64,000 nt of DNA from Actinoplanes flavus (GCF_017592555.1 NZ_JAGFNS010000036.1:1-64000); one strand, 5' to 3'; positions 26,506 through 35,891 are shown, counted from the stretch's first letter. Program-made: numbers and translations. Notes: generated by a model from the letters alone, not told the origin.

Positions 26506-27657
26506 TCAGCCGCGGTGCGGGGCGCCCGCGGCGAGCAGAAGATCTTGCTGCAGGACGTGGTACTGACCCTTCGGGTTCAGCTGCTCGTCGTAGATCAGGG
26601 CGGCACCCTCCTGCGGGTCGGAGAACCAGCCGGGCACCCAGGAGTAGGAATCGCCGAACCCCCACGGCGTGAACGAGATGCAGGCACGGACGGCCAGGCA
26701 CGCCTTCAGCGACCGGGACCAGTAGCTCTCCTGGGCGTACGGGGCGAGCGCGTCCACCGGCACGTTGACGGCCTCCGGCTTGGTCAGCGTACGCACGTCC
26801 ACCTCGGTCAGCGCCACCTTCTGCCCCAGCGCGGCGAAGCGTTCGAGGTTGCTCAGCAGGTCCGGGTAGCCGTACTGGGTGGACAGGTGACCCTGGAACC
26901 CGACCCCGTGGATCGGCACGCGCTGCGCCTTCAGCGACTTCACCAGCTCATACACCGCGTTGCTCTTGGGGCCGGTGAACTCCAGGTTGTAGTCGTTGTA
27001 GAAGAGCAGGGCGCGGGGATCGGCCTGGTGCGCCCAGCGGAACGCGTCGGCGATGTAGCCGGTGCCGCCCCAGGCCTTGTACCAGATGGTCTGGCGGGGC
27101 TGCCCGTTGTCGTCGAAGGCCTCGTTGACCACGTCCCACTGCCAGATGTCGCCCTTGAAGTGGCGCATCTGAGCGAAGATGTGCTCCTTGAGGGCGGCCT
27201 TCACCTCCTCGTTCGAGAGGGTGGTGGTGTAGCCGTCGGTGGACAACCACGCGGGCAGCTGGTTGTGCCAGAGCAGCGTGTGGCCACGCACCAACTGCCG
27301 GTTCCTCTTGGCGAACGCGACGAGCTGGTCGGCCTTCTCCCAGGTGTAGGTGCCGCGGACGGCCTCCACTTCGGCCCACTTCATGGCGTTCTCCGCGGTG
27401 ACGCTGGAGAACTGGTCAGCGGTCAACTGCGTGTACTTCTCGTTGGAGCCCAGCTCGTCCGCGTTCACCGCCGTGCCGATACGCAGGCCCACCCGGGCGG
27501 CCAGCGCCCGCAGCGAGTCCGCCGGGTAGGCGGGGGCGGGCGATGGCTTCGCGGCCACCGGGCCGGAGCCCGCGGCGGCGGAACCGGCGAACGCGAGCTG
27601 TCCGCCGAATAGTGCGGTAGCTGTGGCGACAGCGAGGGGAAGCCATGGACGGCGCAC
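26506..27657 (-). CDS. Secreted GH10 endo-1,4-beta-xylanase
   Basis: 383 residues, catalytic domain only, with a signal peptide (about 1-29). GH10 hallmarks are complete: SSVTAENAMKW, RGHTLLWHNQLPAWL, acid/base Glu in WDVVNEAF, NDYNLEF, GFQGHLS, nucleophile Glu in ALTEVDVR, and a C-terminal WGFGDSYSWV. GTG 27657 has GGAGT upstream. No carbohydrate-binding module is attached, unlike most of its neighbours. It would cut the xylan backbone and feed the GH62/GH43 enzymes at 12-21 kb. The palindrome at 27693-27703 probably controls it. Confidence 0.93.
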   Translation of the reverse strand: MRRPWLPLAVATATALFGGQLAFAGSAAAGSGPVAAKPSPAPAYPADSLRALAARVGLRIGTAVNADELGSNEKYTQLTADQFSSVTAENAMKWAEVEAVRGTYTWEKADQLVAFAKRNRQLVRGHTLLWHNQLPAWLSTDGYTTTLSNEEVKAALKEHIFAQMRHFKGDIWQWDVVNEAFDDNGQPRQTIWYKAWGGTGYIADAFRWAHQADPRALLFYNDYNLEFTGPKSNAVYELVKSLKAQRVPIHGVGFQGHLSTQYGYPDLLSNLERFAALGQKVALTEVDVRTLTKPEAVNVPVDALAPYAQESYWSRSLKACLAVRACISFTPWGFGDSYSWVPGWFSDPQEGAALIYDEQLNPKGQYHVLQQDLLLAAGAPHRG

Positions 27658-27692
27658 GGGGACTCCTTTTTACCGGGGATGTCGGGGACGTT

Positions 27693-27703
27693 CGAAAGTT
27701 TCG
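27693..27703. promoter_or_regulatory. CGAAAGTTTCG palindrome upstream of the xylanase
   Basis: A perfect 11-bp palindrome, CGAAA-G-TTTCG, lies 36 bp before the xylanase start. The same CGAAA-N-TTTCG arrangement is known upstream of Streptomyces xylanase genes. The binding protein is not identified in the window. Confidence 0.6.
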
Positions 27704-27839
27704 GAATAACTCCGGAAGTAACGAACGGAATCTATGCCTGTCATCGCGGGCGGTCAAGGGCCGCCGCCGCCCCGCGCACCCGGACCGTCGCACCGGCGCC
27801 GTCTGCGTCACCCACAGTGGATGGCGGAATCTTTCGAGC

Positions 27840-27869
27840 CTCGTTGCTCTCCCACTGAGCTACGTCGAC
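27840..27869 (-). tRNA. 5' half of a tRNA-like sequence (degenerate)
   Basis: On the minus strand a 7-base acceptor strand (GTCGACG) is followed by TA at positions 8-9 and a perfect D-arm, GCTC-AGTGGGA-GAGC (27860-27846). The beginning of an anticodon stem (ACGAG) comes next. No matching anticodon 3' stem or T-arm follows; only TCGAAAGATTCCGCC remains. It looks like a truncated or decayed tRNA, closest in pattern to threonine-type tRNA 5' halves. Confidence 0.4.
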
Positions 27870-27886
27870 AGGTGAACTGGTCCACG

Positions 27887-27957
27887 CTGGGGGCGCAGGA
27901 CTCGACCCTGCACGACCGAGGTCAAAGCTCGACGGCCTGCCGTTAGCCGAACCCACA
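27887..27957 (-). tRNA. tRNA-Gln(TTG), atypical
   Basis: A full cloverleaf can be drawn by hand. Acceptor TGTGGGT/GCCCCCA (6 of 7 pairs, one T-C mismatch); T8; D-arm GGCT-AACGGCA-GGCC with GG18-19 and A14/A21; anticodon arm TCGAG-CTTTGAC-CTCGG with anticodon TTG at 27925-27923; a 4-base variable loop; and T-arm GCAGG-GTCGAGT-CCTGC. CCA is not encoded. The T-loop starts GTC instead of TTC and the acceptor mismatch is unusual, so it may be a mobile-element or decaying tRNA. The codon read is CAA, rare in high-GC genomes. Confidence 0.6.
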
Positions 27958-27984
27958 GAGCGCCGGGACCAGGGTGGTGCCACG

Positions 27985-28060
27985 TACACCCGAACGGATT
28001 CAAACCGTCGACCACCGGCCTGCCGAAGAACCGGTGCGCTACCTGCTGCGCCACACGCAG
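27985..28060 (-). tRNA. tRNA-like sequence, probable anticodon TCG (Arg), degenerate
   Basis: D-arm GCGC-AGCAGGTA-GCGC, 5-base variable loop TGGTC and T-arm GACGG-TTTGAAT-CCGTT are clear on the minus strand. The anticodon arm is irregular: either a 10-base loop, or a 7-base loop CTTCGGC on a stem with a bulged G, which would give anticodon TCG (codon CGA). The acceptor strands pair poorly (2 Watson-Crick and 3 wobble pairs of 7). It could be a non-functional relic or a deviant tRNA of a mobile region. Confidence 0.42.
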
Positions 28061-28219
28061 GTCGCGATGACACTGCACCGGGCCTCGCACCGACCTGCTC
28101 GGGTCGGGGTCGGCGACTTAGCGGAATCCGCCGAACACCCGCTCCTCGTTCGAACGATGGTGGAGGCTGCGGCGGTGTTCTACTATCCCCCTGATCGCCC
28201 ACAGTAGAGGAAGATCATT
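28061..28219. other. Intergenic stretch upstream of the CHAT/STAND operon with further tRNA-like fragments
   Basis: No gene is recognised. The minus strand keeps tRNA-flavoured pieces (GATAGTAGAACACCGCC, CGTTCGAACGAGG, GCGGATTCCGC) that do not fold into complete cloverleaves. The plus strand must carry the promoter of the four-gene operon that starts at 28220; AGAGGAAG at 28206-28213 is its first ribosome site. Confidence 0.4.
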
Positions 28220-28687
28220 TTGACTGACGTGCCCGAGACGCCGACCACTTCCACCTCCGCCGTCGTGCTCGGTCGCTTCGAGAAGGTAATCGCCGTCGTC
28301 CTCATCGCCCTATTCGTGATATTCATCGGCGTGCTGGTCGTGTTGCGCGATTCCGAGCACTGGGACCGCCTGGTGTACCTGTTCGGCGGCCTCGAGGCAC
28401 TGGTGTTCTCCGCGGCCGGCGCGCTCTTCGGTAACGGCATCCAGCGAGCACAGACCGTCCAGGCGCAGGAGACGGCCGTGCGCGAGCGCGAACGGGCTGA
28501 CGCCAACGAGTCCGGGGCGCAGCATGGCGAGGCTCTCGCCGCCCTGGTCCGGGCGAAACGCGAAGCCGCCGAATCGGCCGCCGAAGGACGCGGCGCCCGT
28601 CCCGGCATGGCCGCGGAGAGCAGCGAGGCACGGTCGCTGGCCGAACTCGGCCGGGTGGCGGACGAGTGGTTCCCGCCGACCAGGTGA
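28220..28687 (+). CDS. Small membrane protein, first gene of the CHAT/STAND operon
   Basis: 155 residues. The start is TTG 28220 after GAGGAAG; GTG 28229 is an alternative. Two transmembrane helices near the N-terminus (about 18-42, VIAVVLIALFVIFIGVLVVL, and about 52-75, YLFGGLEALVFSAAGALFG) are followed by a long charged, probably coiled-coil cytoplasmic tail (QAQETAVRERERADANES and onward, about 85-150). I do not recognise the family. In the operon it could anchor the protease/NTPase complex to the membrane or act as a membrane sensor. Its stop overlaps the CHAT gene start (GTGA 28684-28687). Confidence 0.7.
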   Translation: MTDVPETPTTSTSAVVLGRFEKVIAVVLIALFVIFIGVLVVLRDSEHWDRLVYLFGGLEALVFSAAGALFGNGIQRAQTVQAQETAVRERERADANESGAQHGEALAALVRAKREAAESAAEGRGARPGMAAESSEARSLAELGRVADEWFPPTR

Positions 28688-30678
28688 CGGCACCACCCGG
28701 CGCGCCATCGCTGCTGGCCATCCGGATCAGCGTCGGCGAGACCGGCGACCGGTACCAAGCTGAACTACTCACCGGCGCTGGTGACCGGTTGGCTGCCGGC
28801 ACGTTCGACCTGCTGCTTCCGAACTTCGGCGACGGCTCGCCAGAACCCGCCGAGCAGCAGATTCGGGAGGCGGTGCTCGGCGCCTACACACCCGGCCCGG
28901 GTCGGATCGCCATGATCGGGACATACCTGGCCGAACTGCTGAACACCGCCGGGATCGGTGCGGCCTGGCATGAGGCCCGCAAGGCGCTTCCAGCCGCGCT
29001 CACCGTGCTCGACATCCGCGTGGCGGAGTTGGCCCGGCTGCCATGGGAGTTGCTGACCGACGCCGGTGTGCCGGTTGCCATGACGAAACCGGGACTGGTT
29101 CGCGGCCGGTTCCCGCTCACTGTCGCGCCCGGCCCGGCTCCGACCCCGATCCGGGTTCTGATCCTGGTCGGCTCGGCCAAGCGCGATCTGTCCGCCGAGA
29201 GCGAGGTCGCCGCCATCCAACGTGCGCTCGCTTGCCGGCCCTGGCAGGCACACGCCGAGGTACTCGTCGAGCCGTCGGTCACCGAGTTCTACAACCGGGT
29301 CGAGGAACTTCGCCCGGACGTCCTGCATTTCATCGGGCACGGTCGGTGCGCTCCGGGCAGGGGCGAACCGGTGCTTGATCTCACCGACGCGGACACCGGC
29401 GAGGCCTGGAGCCTGTCGGCCGCCGACATTCGGTCCGGCTCGCTGCGCTGGATGCCGCGGGTACTGGTGCTCAACGCCTGCCGAACGGCAGAGCTGAGCG
29501 ACCAGGCTGGTGTCTGGAGCATCGCCGACGCCGCCATGGAGGCCGGGGCACTCGCCGTGGTGTGCATGCAGGGCTTGGTCGACTCGCAATTGGCCGTCCG
29601 TTTCTCCGACGAGTTCTACCGGGAGTTGAATGCCGGCTCCCGGGTGGATCAGGCGGTGGCGCAGGCTCGTTCGATCATCGGCCGGGGCCCGGCCCGCGAG
29701 CGGCGGGATTGGGGACTGCCGGTACTGCACCTGGGTGCCCCGCCGGCCGAGGTGCTGCCGATCGACTGCCCACTCACCGACGCCGACCGGCAGCGGCTGA
29801 CCGTCGTCCCGGAGTTCGTCGACGCCCGCCGACTCGTCGACCGGGACGTGCAACGCCGGAACATGTGGCTCACCGACGGCGTCGGCCGGGGATTGGTCGC
29901 GGTCTCAGGTGCCGCGAAGATGGGGCGTACCCGGTTGGTCCACGCCGCGCTGCTGACCTGCGCTGGACAGGGACACCACGTCCGCTACACCGATCTCGGC
30001 GAGGCCCGGCGGTTGACCTGGGTCGAGGCGCTCTACGCGATCCGGGACGGTCTGCCGGCCTCCGGCTCAGCGCTGCGCGATCCGCTGCCGGCGCCGGCGT
30101 TCGCCGACTTCAACCGCGAGATCGTACGGCTCGCCGCTGGCCAGGAGCCACAGCCAGGCGACCCGACGCCGGCCGAGCCCCCAAGGCCGCCGTTCACCGC
30201 CGCGACCGAGTATGCCCCCGCCTTCGCCCAGCGGATCGCCGACCGATTCCTCCAAGCGCTAGGCCGGGTGGCGGCGGACCGGCCGTTGACCATTGCGATC
30301 GATCACATCGGCGGCGTCCATCAGGGCGGGGTGGTGGCCGAACAGGTAGCCAGCCACCTGAGCCCACTACTGTTGCGCCCGGCCGCGCGCGGCGATCTCG
30401 GCTCGGTCCGGCTGATTCTGGTCCTACGCGATGAAGAACGCGATCTTCTCACCCCGGACGTGCAGACCCTCATGTATGAGGTCAGGGTCCCGGGCTTCGA
30501 CCGCCGCCTCTACCCGTTCCTACAGCGTGAGCACTTCGCCCGCGCCGGGCACGCTGACGACACGTGGCACCGGTACGAGCCTCTCGTAGAGGTGGCTCAG
30601 GTCGGCCTGATCGAGGAGGACTGGGGTCCGCACTGGTTCACCTGGTTCGACCAGGCCGTCAAGGGGGGTGCACGATGA
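28684..30678 (+). CDS. CHAT-domain (caspase-like) protease with C-terminal NTPase-like region
   Basis: 664 residues. The CHAT peptidase (about 70-350) shows the catalytic His in LHFIGHG (H219) and catalytic Cys in LVLNACRTAE (C266), with the usual preceding RLPWELL block (119-124) and the following MQGLVDSQLAVRFSDEFY. The C-terminal part (about 385-664) begins with an ATPase-like segment, AVSGAAKMGRTRLVHAAL, where the P-loop lysine is replaced (MGRT instead of GKT). It is therefore probably an inactive or adaptor-type NTPase fold. CHAT proteases cleave effectors such as gasdermins or toxins in bacterial immunity. It overlaps both neighbours by 4 bp. The target is not evident. Confidence 0.85.
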   Translation: MTAPPGAPSLLAIRISVGETGDRYQAELLTGAGDRLAAGTFDLLLPNFGDGSPEPAEQQIREAVLGAYTPGPGRIAMIGTYLAELLNTAGIGAAWHEARKALPAALTVLDIRVAELARLPWELLTDAGVPVAMTKPGLVRGRFPLTVAPGPAPTPIRVLILVGSAKRDLSAESEVAAIQRALACRPWQAHAEVLVEPSVTEFYNRVEELRPDVLHFIGHGRCAPGRGEPVLDLTDADTGEAWSLSAADIRSGSLRWMPRVLVLNACRTAELSDQAGVWSIADAAMEAGALAVVCMQGLVDSQLAVRFSDEFYRELNAGSRVDQAVAQARSIIGRGPARERRDWGLPVLHLGAPPAEVLPIDCPLTDADRQRLTVVPEFVDARRLVDRDVQRRNMWLTDGVGRGLVAVSGAAKMGRTRLVHAALLTCAGQGHHVRYTDLGEARRLTWVEALYAIRDGLPASGSALRDPLPAPAFADFNREIVRLAAGQEPQPGDPTPAEPPRPPFTAATEYAPAFAQRIADRFLQALGRVAADRPLTIAIDHIGGVHQGGVVAEQVASHLSPLLLRPAARGDLGSVRLILVLRDEERDLLTPDVQTLMYEVRVPGFDRRLYPFLQREHFARAGHADDTWHRYEPLVEVAQVGLIEEDWGPHWFTWFDQAVKGGAR

Positions 30679-33600
30679 CCGACGCTTACCTGGACGATCT
30701 GATCCGGCGGCTCACCTCGGGTGAGGATCCCGGCCGGATCCAGCGCTCGCTGCTCACCCGCGAGGTTCGCGAGACGCTGCGGCGGTGCGCCGTCGCCCGC
30801 ACCTTCGACCGTGCCGTCCACGATCAGGTGCTGTGCTCGCCCGGCGGTCCGGACGTCGCCACCATGCTTCGAGACGGTTACGCCGAACCGATTCCCGGCC
30901 CGGGGTCACTGTTCCGGCTCGGTTCCGACGTACGTCAGGAGTGGCTCGAGGACTGGCCACCCAGTGTCGACGGCCGCGTGCCGGAGGGCATCGTCGCGCT
31001 CAGCGGGCGGCTCGCCGACGCGTACGCGGAACGCGGCGACGGGGTTGAGGAGCTGTATCACCGCGCACTGTCCGATCCCGGCGGGGCGGCCGCGCTCTTC
31101 ACCCGCCTGTTCGCCGATGCCGACGCGCGGTTCGACCTCGCCGCTTGCCAGGACGTGCTGGACACGGTGAGCGAACCCGGCCGCCTGGCCTGGCTCGATC
31201 CCGTACTGACCGGCCTGCGCGCTGACCGGCACGCCTACCTGCGGGCGCGCTCGTTTTGGTCCACCGAATGGTTGCAGTCCGCCCGCTACCTGCAGCGCCC
31301 GTCCGTCGACCGACACCTCGAGCGGTTGATCGCGGACGACCGGTCCCGCGCTTTGCAGTTGCACGCCCGCGGTGGCAGTGGCAAGACCATGCTGCTGCGC
31401 TGGTTCATCGCCCGCCGCTGCGTGCCCGAGCCCGCTCGCATCCCGTGCGCCCGGATCGACTTCGACCTGGTCGCTGTCGCGGTCGCCGGCCGCCGCCCGT
31501 GGCTGTTGCTGCTCGAGCTTGCCGACCAGCTCAACCGGCAGATGCCGGACGCACCCTTCCAGGAACTGCTCAACGACCGGGGGGTGCTGCGCGCCCTGCT
31601 CGACCTCCGGCCGTCCCGTGCCGTGCTCAGCGCCGGCGGGCAACTGGACACGGAGCCGGAGCGTGTCGCAGAGGAGGTCGTCGACCGGTTCGCACGCACG
31701 CTGGCCGAGACCGCCGGGCAGCGGCCGGTTCTGCTGGCCTTCGACACCTTCGAGCGCGTGCTGCTGGATCGTGAGGGCGAACCGGCGGCGATCCTACGTC
31801 TGCTCGACCAGATAAGGCGCCGTTGCCCTTCGGTCCGATTGCTCCTGGCCGGCCGCTACGACCTGCGTGACCGGGTATCCGACCTGCGAAAGATCCTTCC
31901 CCGGTTGCGCACCGCCACGGTCAAGCGGTTCTCCCGGCCGGAGGCGGCGCGTTACCTGCGCGAACGGCGAGGCATCAACGACCGGGCACTGGTCAGCGCG
32001 ATGGTCTCCAAGAGCAACGGCGACCCGTTCGTGCTCGCCCTGCTCGCCGACCTCGCCCGAGATCGGGCCGGCCTGAGACCCGAGGAGATTCTCGCGTACG
32101 ACGATCCGCAGGCCCTGTACCTGGTCGAACGTATCATCTCCCGGGTGGACGACCCAGCGGTGCGCTGGCTTCTGCGCTACGGGGTCGTCCCGCGCCGGCT
32201 CAGCTACGGATTCGTGGCGGAGGTGATGGCCCCGTTCCTACGGCAGGGCATGTCCGGCACGTCGACCGTCGACGACCCGGAGACCGACCGACTCCCCGAA
32301 CGCGGGCCGGAGGCGCTGTTCCCGAAGGATGTCCTGGCCGATCCGCAAGCGCCTCTGAACCTGGAGGCGGTGTGGCAGCGGCTGTTGCAGTACGCCGCCC
32401 GGGCGTCCTGGGTCTCGCTGCAGCCCGATGATCCCGGCGTCGTAGTCTTCCACCCCGACCTGGTTACCCCGATGCGCCGGGTGCTACGCCGTCACCCGGT
32501 CTACCTGCGGCTGCATACCGCAGCGGCCGAGTACTGCCTGTTGCAGAGCGACCGCCCGGGCGCGAACCGCCTGCCGTGGCTGCTGGACATGATCTACCAC
32601 TGCTTCCAATCCGGTTCCCGTGATGCGGCGCAGTCTTGGCGTACGGCACTGGCCACCGCCGAAGAACGCTTCGGACTCGATGCCCGGGCGCGGGTTGCCG
32701 AGGAGCTTCTCGGCCCGGAGTACGTGGACGAGCGCGGCGATCCATTGCCCTTCGACGCGCAACGGGTGATCGTCGGCTGGGACATCCTGATCGAATCGCA
32801 CCTCGAGCGGGGACGGGTGGCGATCAATCAGGCCAGATCTGTTCCAGCTGGGCTTCTGCGCATGTATGTCGAGCGTGGCCTCGCCGCAATACGTGAGGCC
32901 GATCGCATCAGGCGGGAACACGACGGACTGAACCTGTATGCGCCTGAGTTGGCCGTGGTCACCTCGCTTGCTGAGGGACTTCTCGCTCCTGCGACCGCCC
33001 TTGGTGATCGCGTCACGGAACCGGTCAGCGGCGCGGATCCGGTATCCGGGTTCGCCGGTACGGAGCTACTCGCCGATGAGGTGCGCGATACCGATCCGGG
33101 CCGGGCTTCGGTGCTCTATTCCGCGATCGTCGGCTACCTGAACGACGCGAATCCGGTAGCGGCGGTCCGTGTTCGTCACAAATCGATCCGGACGCTGGCC
33201 GATCGAGGGCGGTTCCAACTGGCGCTCCATGAATCGGAGGGGCTGCCACGCCCTGATCTCGACACCGAAGCCGGCGCCCTCACGTTACTCGATCAAGGCC
33301 GCGTCTGGCTGCGAGCCGGTGAGCCGGCCGGGCTGCTCGCCTTGGTCGAACGTTTACCGGCCGAGCATGCCGCAACACCGTCGGCGGCCGCGGCGCGTGA
33401 TTGGTGCGTCGCCGCGGTCAAGATGGCGCAGAACGAGCCGTTCGCGACCCTACGGATCTGCGAGCGGGCGCTCGTCCGGCTGGCCTCGACCTCCACCGGC
33501 GATCTCCCGCGGCTGCGCCTGGAACTCATGGAATTGCACGCCCTTTCCCACGCCGCCGTCCTGCAAATCGCCGAGGCACTCGGCGAACTCGAGGACGTCA

Positions 33601-35891
33601 CCGCGGGCTGGCGTGACCTGGGCGAGCCGGAACGCTCCTGGATGGCGGCTGGCGCCCCGGCCGATTTCGACCTGCGCGGCAACCAGACTCTACGGGGGCA
33701 GGCCGACCATCTGGCCACGGGAGCCGAGCGGAACCGGGGCGAAGGCTGGTTCCGGTCCTCGTTGAGCGCATTGCGCTTCGCGGTCACCCGGAACGAATCC
33801 TTCACCGTGGATGCCATGTTCGGGCATCTGGTCGAGCAACTCGGTCCGGACGCGGCGCCGCACCGACTGGTGCAGCTCGCCCTGGTGATGCTGCCGACCG
33901 GGACGGAAGACGCCGTAACGATGCTGATCGACAACCTGCAGCGAATCGATTCGGTGCCGGCCCGGCTGATGCTGCTGACCCCACTGCGGTGGTGTAGGCG
34001 CATCTCCCTCACCGCCGAGCAGCACGCCGCTCTCATCGAGTTGGTCGGTCCGCAGCCAACCCTCGACCGGCCGGAGGCACTGCTGTCGTGGGCGGAGATC
34101 ACCCGGCTACTCGGCGACCATGCCGCCGCCACCAGCGCGATCCACTTGGCCACCACCTCTTGGCTGCACTACTTCACCCCGGCCCACGACCACCGGGACC
34201 GGCACTTCTGGCGCTGGCTGCTGCTGGACGCCGCCGAACGCCTCGGCCACCCCGAACTGCCAATCCCGCCTCCTGTCGGTGAGAACGCCCTGCATTTCGC
34301 CGACCGAGCGAGCGAAACTCCGGTCCTCGCCGCAGCCACCCTCATTCTGGCGGCGCTACGCACCCCGGCCGATCCACAGGCCGTCCACTGGCTGGACCGC
34401 GGTGACGAGTTGCTCGGTGAGGGCGGCGCCGGCGGCTCTCAGTGGGAGGTCTACCTTCTGCTCGGTCAGGCACTCGCCGCTCTGGAAACGAACCAGGGCC
34501 GGGCACGTGTCTACCTCGATCATGCCCGGCAGAACTGGGAACGCATCCGGCCGACCGAGCCCCTGCCGTACCTGGACAGGTTCGACTCGATCGCGACTTC
34601 ATCACCAGCCGAGCCGCCGTTCCTCGACATCGGTGCGGTGTTGCCGGATTGGTCGCACAGTCAGATCGTCTGCCGCGCGGAGACGGTTGGCAGCGGTTTC
34701 CTCGTCACGGTCACCAGTAAACGGGAACCGGTCCGGCGCAACACTGTGCAGTCTCCCCTTGCTCGCCCCTCCTCCCCGTCGCTGACGGCCCGCATCGAGA
34801 TGCTCGTCTCCGAGCTGTTGAAATCACCCGGTGACCGCGCGCCGCTACTCAACAGCTTGTTCCGTCCCTTCCGCAAGTCGGCGTACCACGCCCCCGTGGC
34901 GATCGCGCCGACCTCGACGATCCTCGGCGCAGTGCCGTGGGAATTCATGTCGGGCACCGAACTGCGCGCGCCCGGGGAGCATCCGTTCACCCGGGTGTCG
35001 ACCCAGGAGCTGATCCACCGGCACACGGTGACCGTACTTCAGCAGGGCCTGCACGCCGCGCTGGAGGTTCCGCTCGCCGTCGACGGATTGTTCGGCCCAG
35101 CGACCCAGCAGGCCGTGGAGAGATTCCTGCTCCAGGGTGGCATGGGCACGACATTCGACGCGCATGCCTGGAACCGTCTGACCGACACGGTGGCCGGCCA
35201 CGCCACCGGCCGGCCCGAGGTGCTGGTCGTGCTGCCGGGCACGGAGAGCACCTTGTCCCATGGCCGCGGCGGGCTTCGCGAAGGTGTCGATCTCGCCGAC
35301 CTCTACCGCCGACAGGGCTTCGTCGTCCGGGAGGCGGTCAACCCGGTGCCCAGCATATTGAACCGGCACATTCGGGAGATGTCGCGCGGTAGACGTCTGG
35401 CGGTGGTGCACATCGCGGGTGGGTTCGGTGCCCAGCACAACGAGGTCTATGTCGAATTCGCCTCTCAACGTGAGGTGTCCGGCATGAGCAAGCGGCCCGG
35501 TGAAGGAACGTCCACGACGTTGACGAGCGGGGCGCTGGATCGGGCGATCGCCTCCCTCGCTGCGGAACTGCCGCGCCCGCTGATCATCCTGGATCCGGGG
35601 CGGCCGCGGAGCTCAGGTGAGGCGATGCGGCAACTGGTGCTGCGCAACGCCTTCGCCCACCGATTGCTCGAATTCGGGAATATTCCGGTATTGCTCGCGA
35701 TCGGCCTCGACCGGCGGGATCTGGCCGACCGCCGCGTGCGTATCGCTCAGGCCTTAGCCCAAGGGCGAACGGCAGACGAGGTGGTACGCGCGATTGTGGG
35801 CGAGGATCACGGAACGGACCAGATCGCCCGAGGTGCCGCGATCTTCACTCATCTGCCGCCGTATGCGCTGCCACGCTGGCGGGTCCGATGA
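30675..35891 (+). CDS. Giant STAND-like NTPase with helical repeats, PG-binding-like segment and degenerate CHAT C-terminus
   Basis: 1,738 residues; ATG 30675 overlaps the previous stop (ATGA). An N-terminal effector-associated-type helical domain (about 1-170) precedes a P-loop ATPase with GGSGKT at 233-238 and Walker B-like RPVLLAFDTFERVL, then an arginine-containing sensor region (LLLAGRYDLRDRV). About 700 residues of TPR-like helices follow (about 640-1400). Near 1453-1492 is a peptidoglycan-binding_1-like motif (VDGLFGPATQQAVERF). The tail (about 1500-1738) resembles a CHAT fold with His in AVVHIAGGFG (about 1576), but LDPGRP stands where the catalytic Cys is expected. The architecture suggests a sensor switch for the neighbouring proteases. 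Confidence 0.75.
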   Translation: MTDAYLDDLIRRLTSGEDPGRIQRSLLTREVRETLRRCAVARTFDRAVHDQVLCSPGGPDVATMLRDGYAEPIPGPGSLFRLGSDVRQEWLEDWPPSVDGRVPEGIVALSGRLADAYAERGDGVEELYHRALSDPGGAAALFTRLFADADARFDLAACQDVLDTVSEPGRLAWLDPVLTGLRADRHAYLRARSFWSTEWLQSARYLQRPSVDRHLERLIADDRSRALQLHARGGSGKTMLLRWFIARRCVPEPARIPCARIDFDLVAVAVAGRRPWLLLLELADQLNRQMPDAPFQELLNDRGVLRALLDLRPSRAVLSAGGQLDTEPERVAEEVVDRFARTLAETAGQRPVLLAFDTFERVLLDREGEPAAILRLLDQIRRRCPSVRLLLAGRYDLRDRVSDLRKILPRLRTATVKRFSRPEAARYLRERRGINDRALVSAMVSKSNGDPFVLALLADLARDRAGLRPEEILAYDDPQALYLVERIISRVDDPAVRWLLRYGVVPRRLSYGFVAEVMAPFLRQGMSGTSTVDDPETDRLPERGPEALFPKDVLADPQAPLNLEAVWQRLLQYAARASWVSLQPDDPGVVVFHPDLVTPMRRVLRRHPVYLRLHTAAAEYCLLQSDRPGANRLPWLLDMIYHCFQSGSRDAAQSWRTALATAEERFGLDARARVAEELLGPEYVDERGDPLPFDAQRVIVGWDILIESHLERGRVAINQARSVPAGLLRMYVERGLAAIREADRIRREHDGLNLYAPELAVVTSLAEGLLAPATALGDRVTEPVSGADPVSGFAGTELLADEVRDTDPGRASVLYSAIVGYLNDANPVAAVRVRHKSIRTLADRGRFQLALHESEGLPRPDLDTEAGALTLLDQGRVWLRAGEPAGLLALVERLPAEHAATPSAAAARDWCVAAVKMAQNEPFATLRICERALVRLASTSTGDLPRLRLELMELHALSHAAVLQIAEALGELEDVTAGWRDLGEPERSWMAAGAPADFDLRGNQTLRGQADHLATGAERNRGEGWFRSSLSALRFAVTRNESFTVDAMFGHLVEQLGPDAAPHRLVQLALVMLPTGTEDAVTMLIDNLQRIDSVPARLMLLTPLRWCRRISLTAEQHAALIELVGPQPTLDRPEALLSWAEITRLLGDHAAATSAIHLATTSWLHYFTPAHDHRDRHFWRWLLLDAAERLGHPELPIPPPVGENALHFADRASETPVLAAATLILAALRTPADPQAVHWLDRGDELLGEGGAGGSQWEVYLLLGQALAALETNQGRARVYLDHARQNWERIRPTEPLPYLDRFDSIATSSPAEPPFLDIGAVLPDWSHSQIVCRAETVGSGFLVTVTSKREPVRRNTVQSPLARPSSPSLTARIEMLVSELLKSPGDRAPLLNSLFRPFRKSAYHAPVAIAPTSTILGAVPWEFMSGTELRAPGEHPFTRVSTQELIHRHTVTVLQQGLHAALEVPLAVDGLFGPATQQAVERFLLQGGMGTTFDAHAWNRLTDTVAGHATGRPEVLVVLPGTESTLSHGRGGLREGVDLADLYRRQGFVVREAVNPVPSILNRHIREMSRGRRLAVVHIAGGFGAQHNEVYVEFASQREVSGMSKRPGEGTSTTLTSGALDRAIASLAAELPRPLIILDPGRPRSSGEAMRQLVLRNAFAHRLLEFGNIPVLLAIGLDRRDLADRRVRIAQALAQGRTADEVVRAIVGEDHGTDQIARGAAIFTHLPPYALPRWRVR

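Noticed and set aside
27741-28202. 153-codon minus-strand frame across the tRNA-like cluster
   Set aside because: Runs through folded tRNA arms; no ribosome site or protein-like composition.
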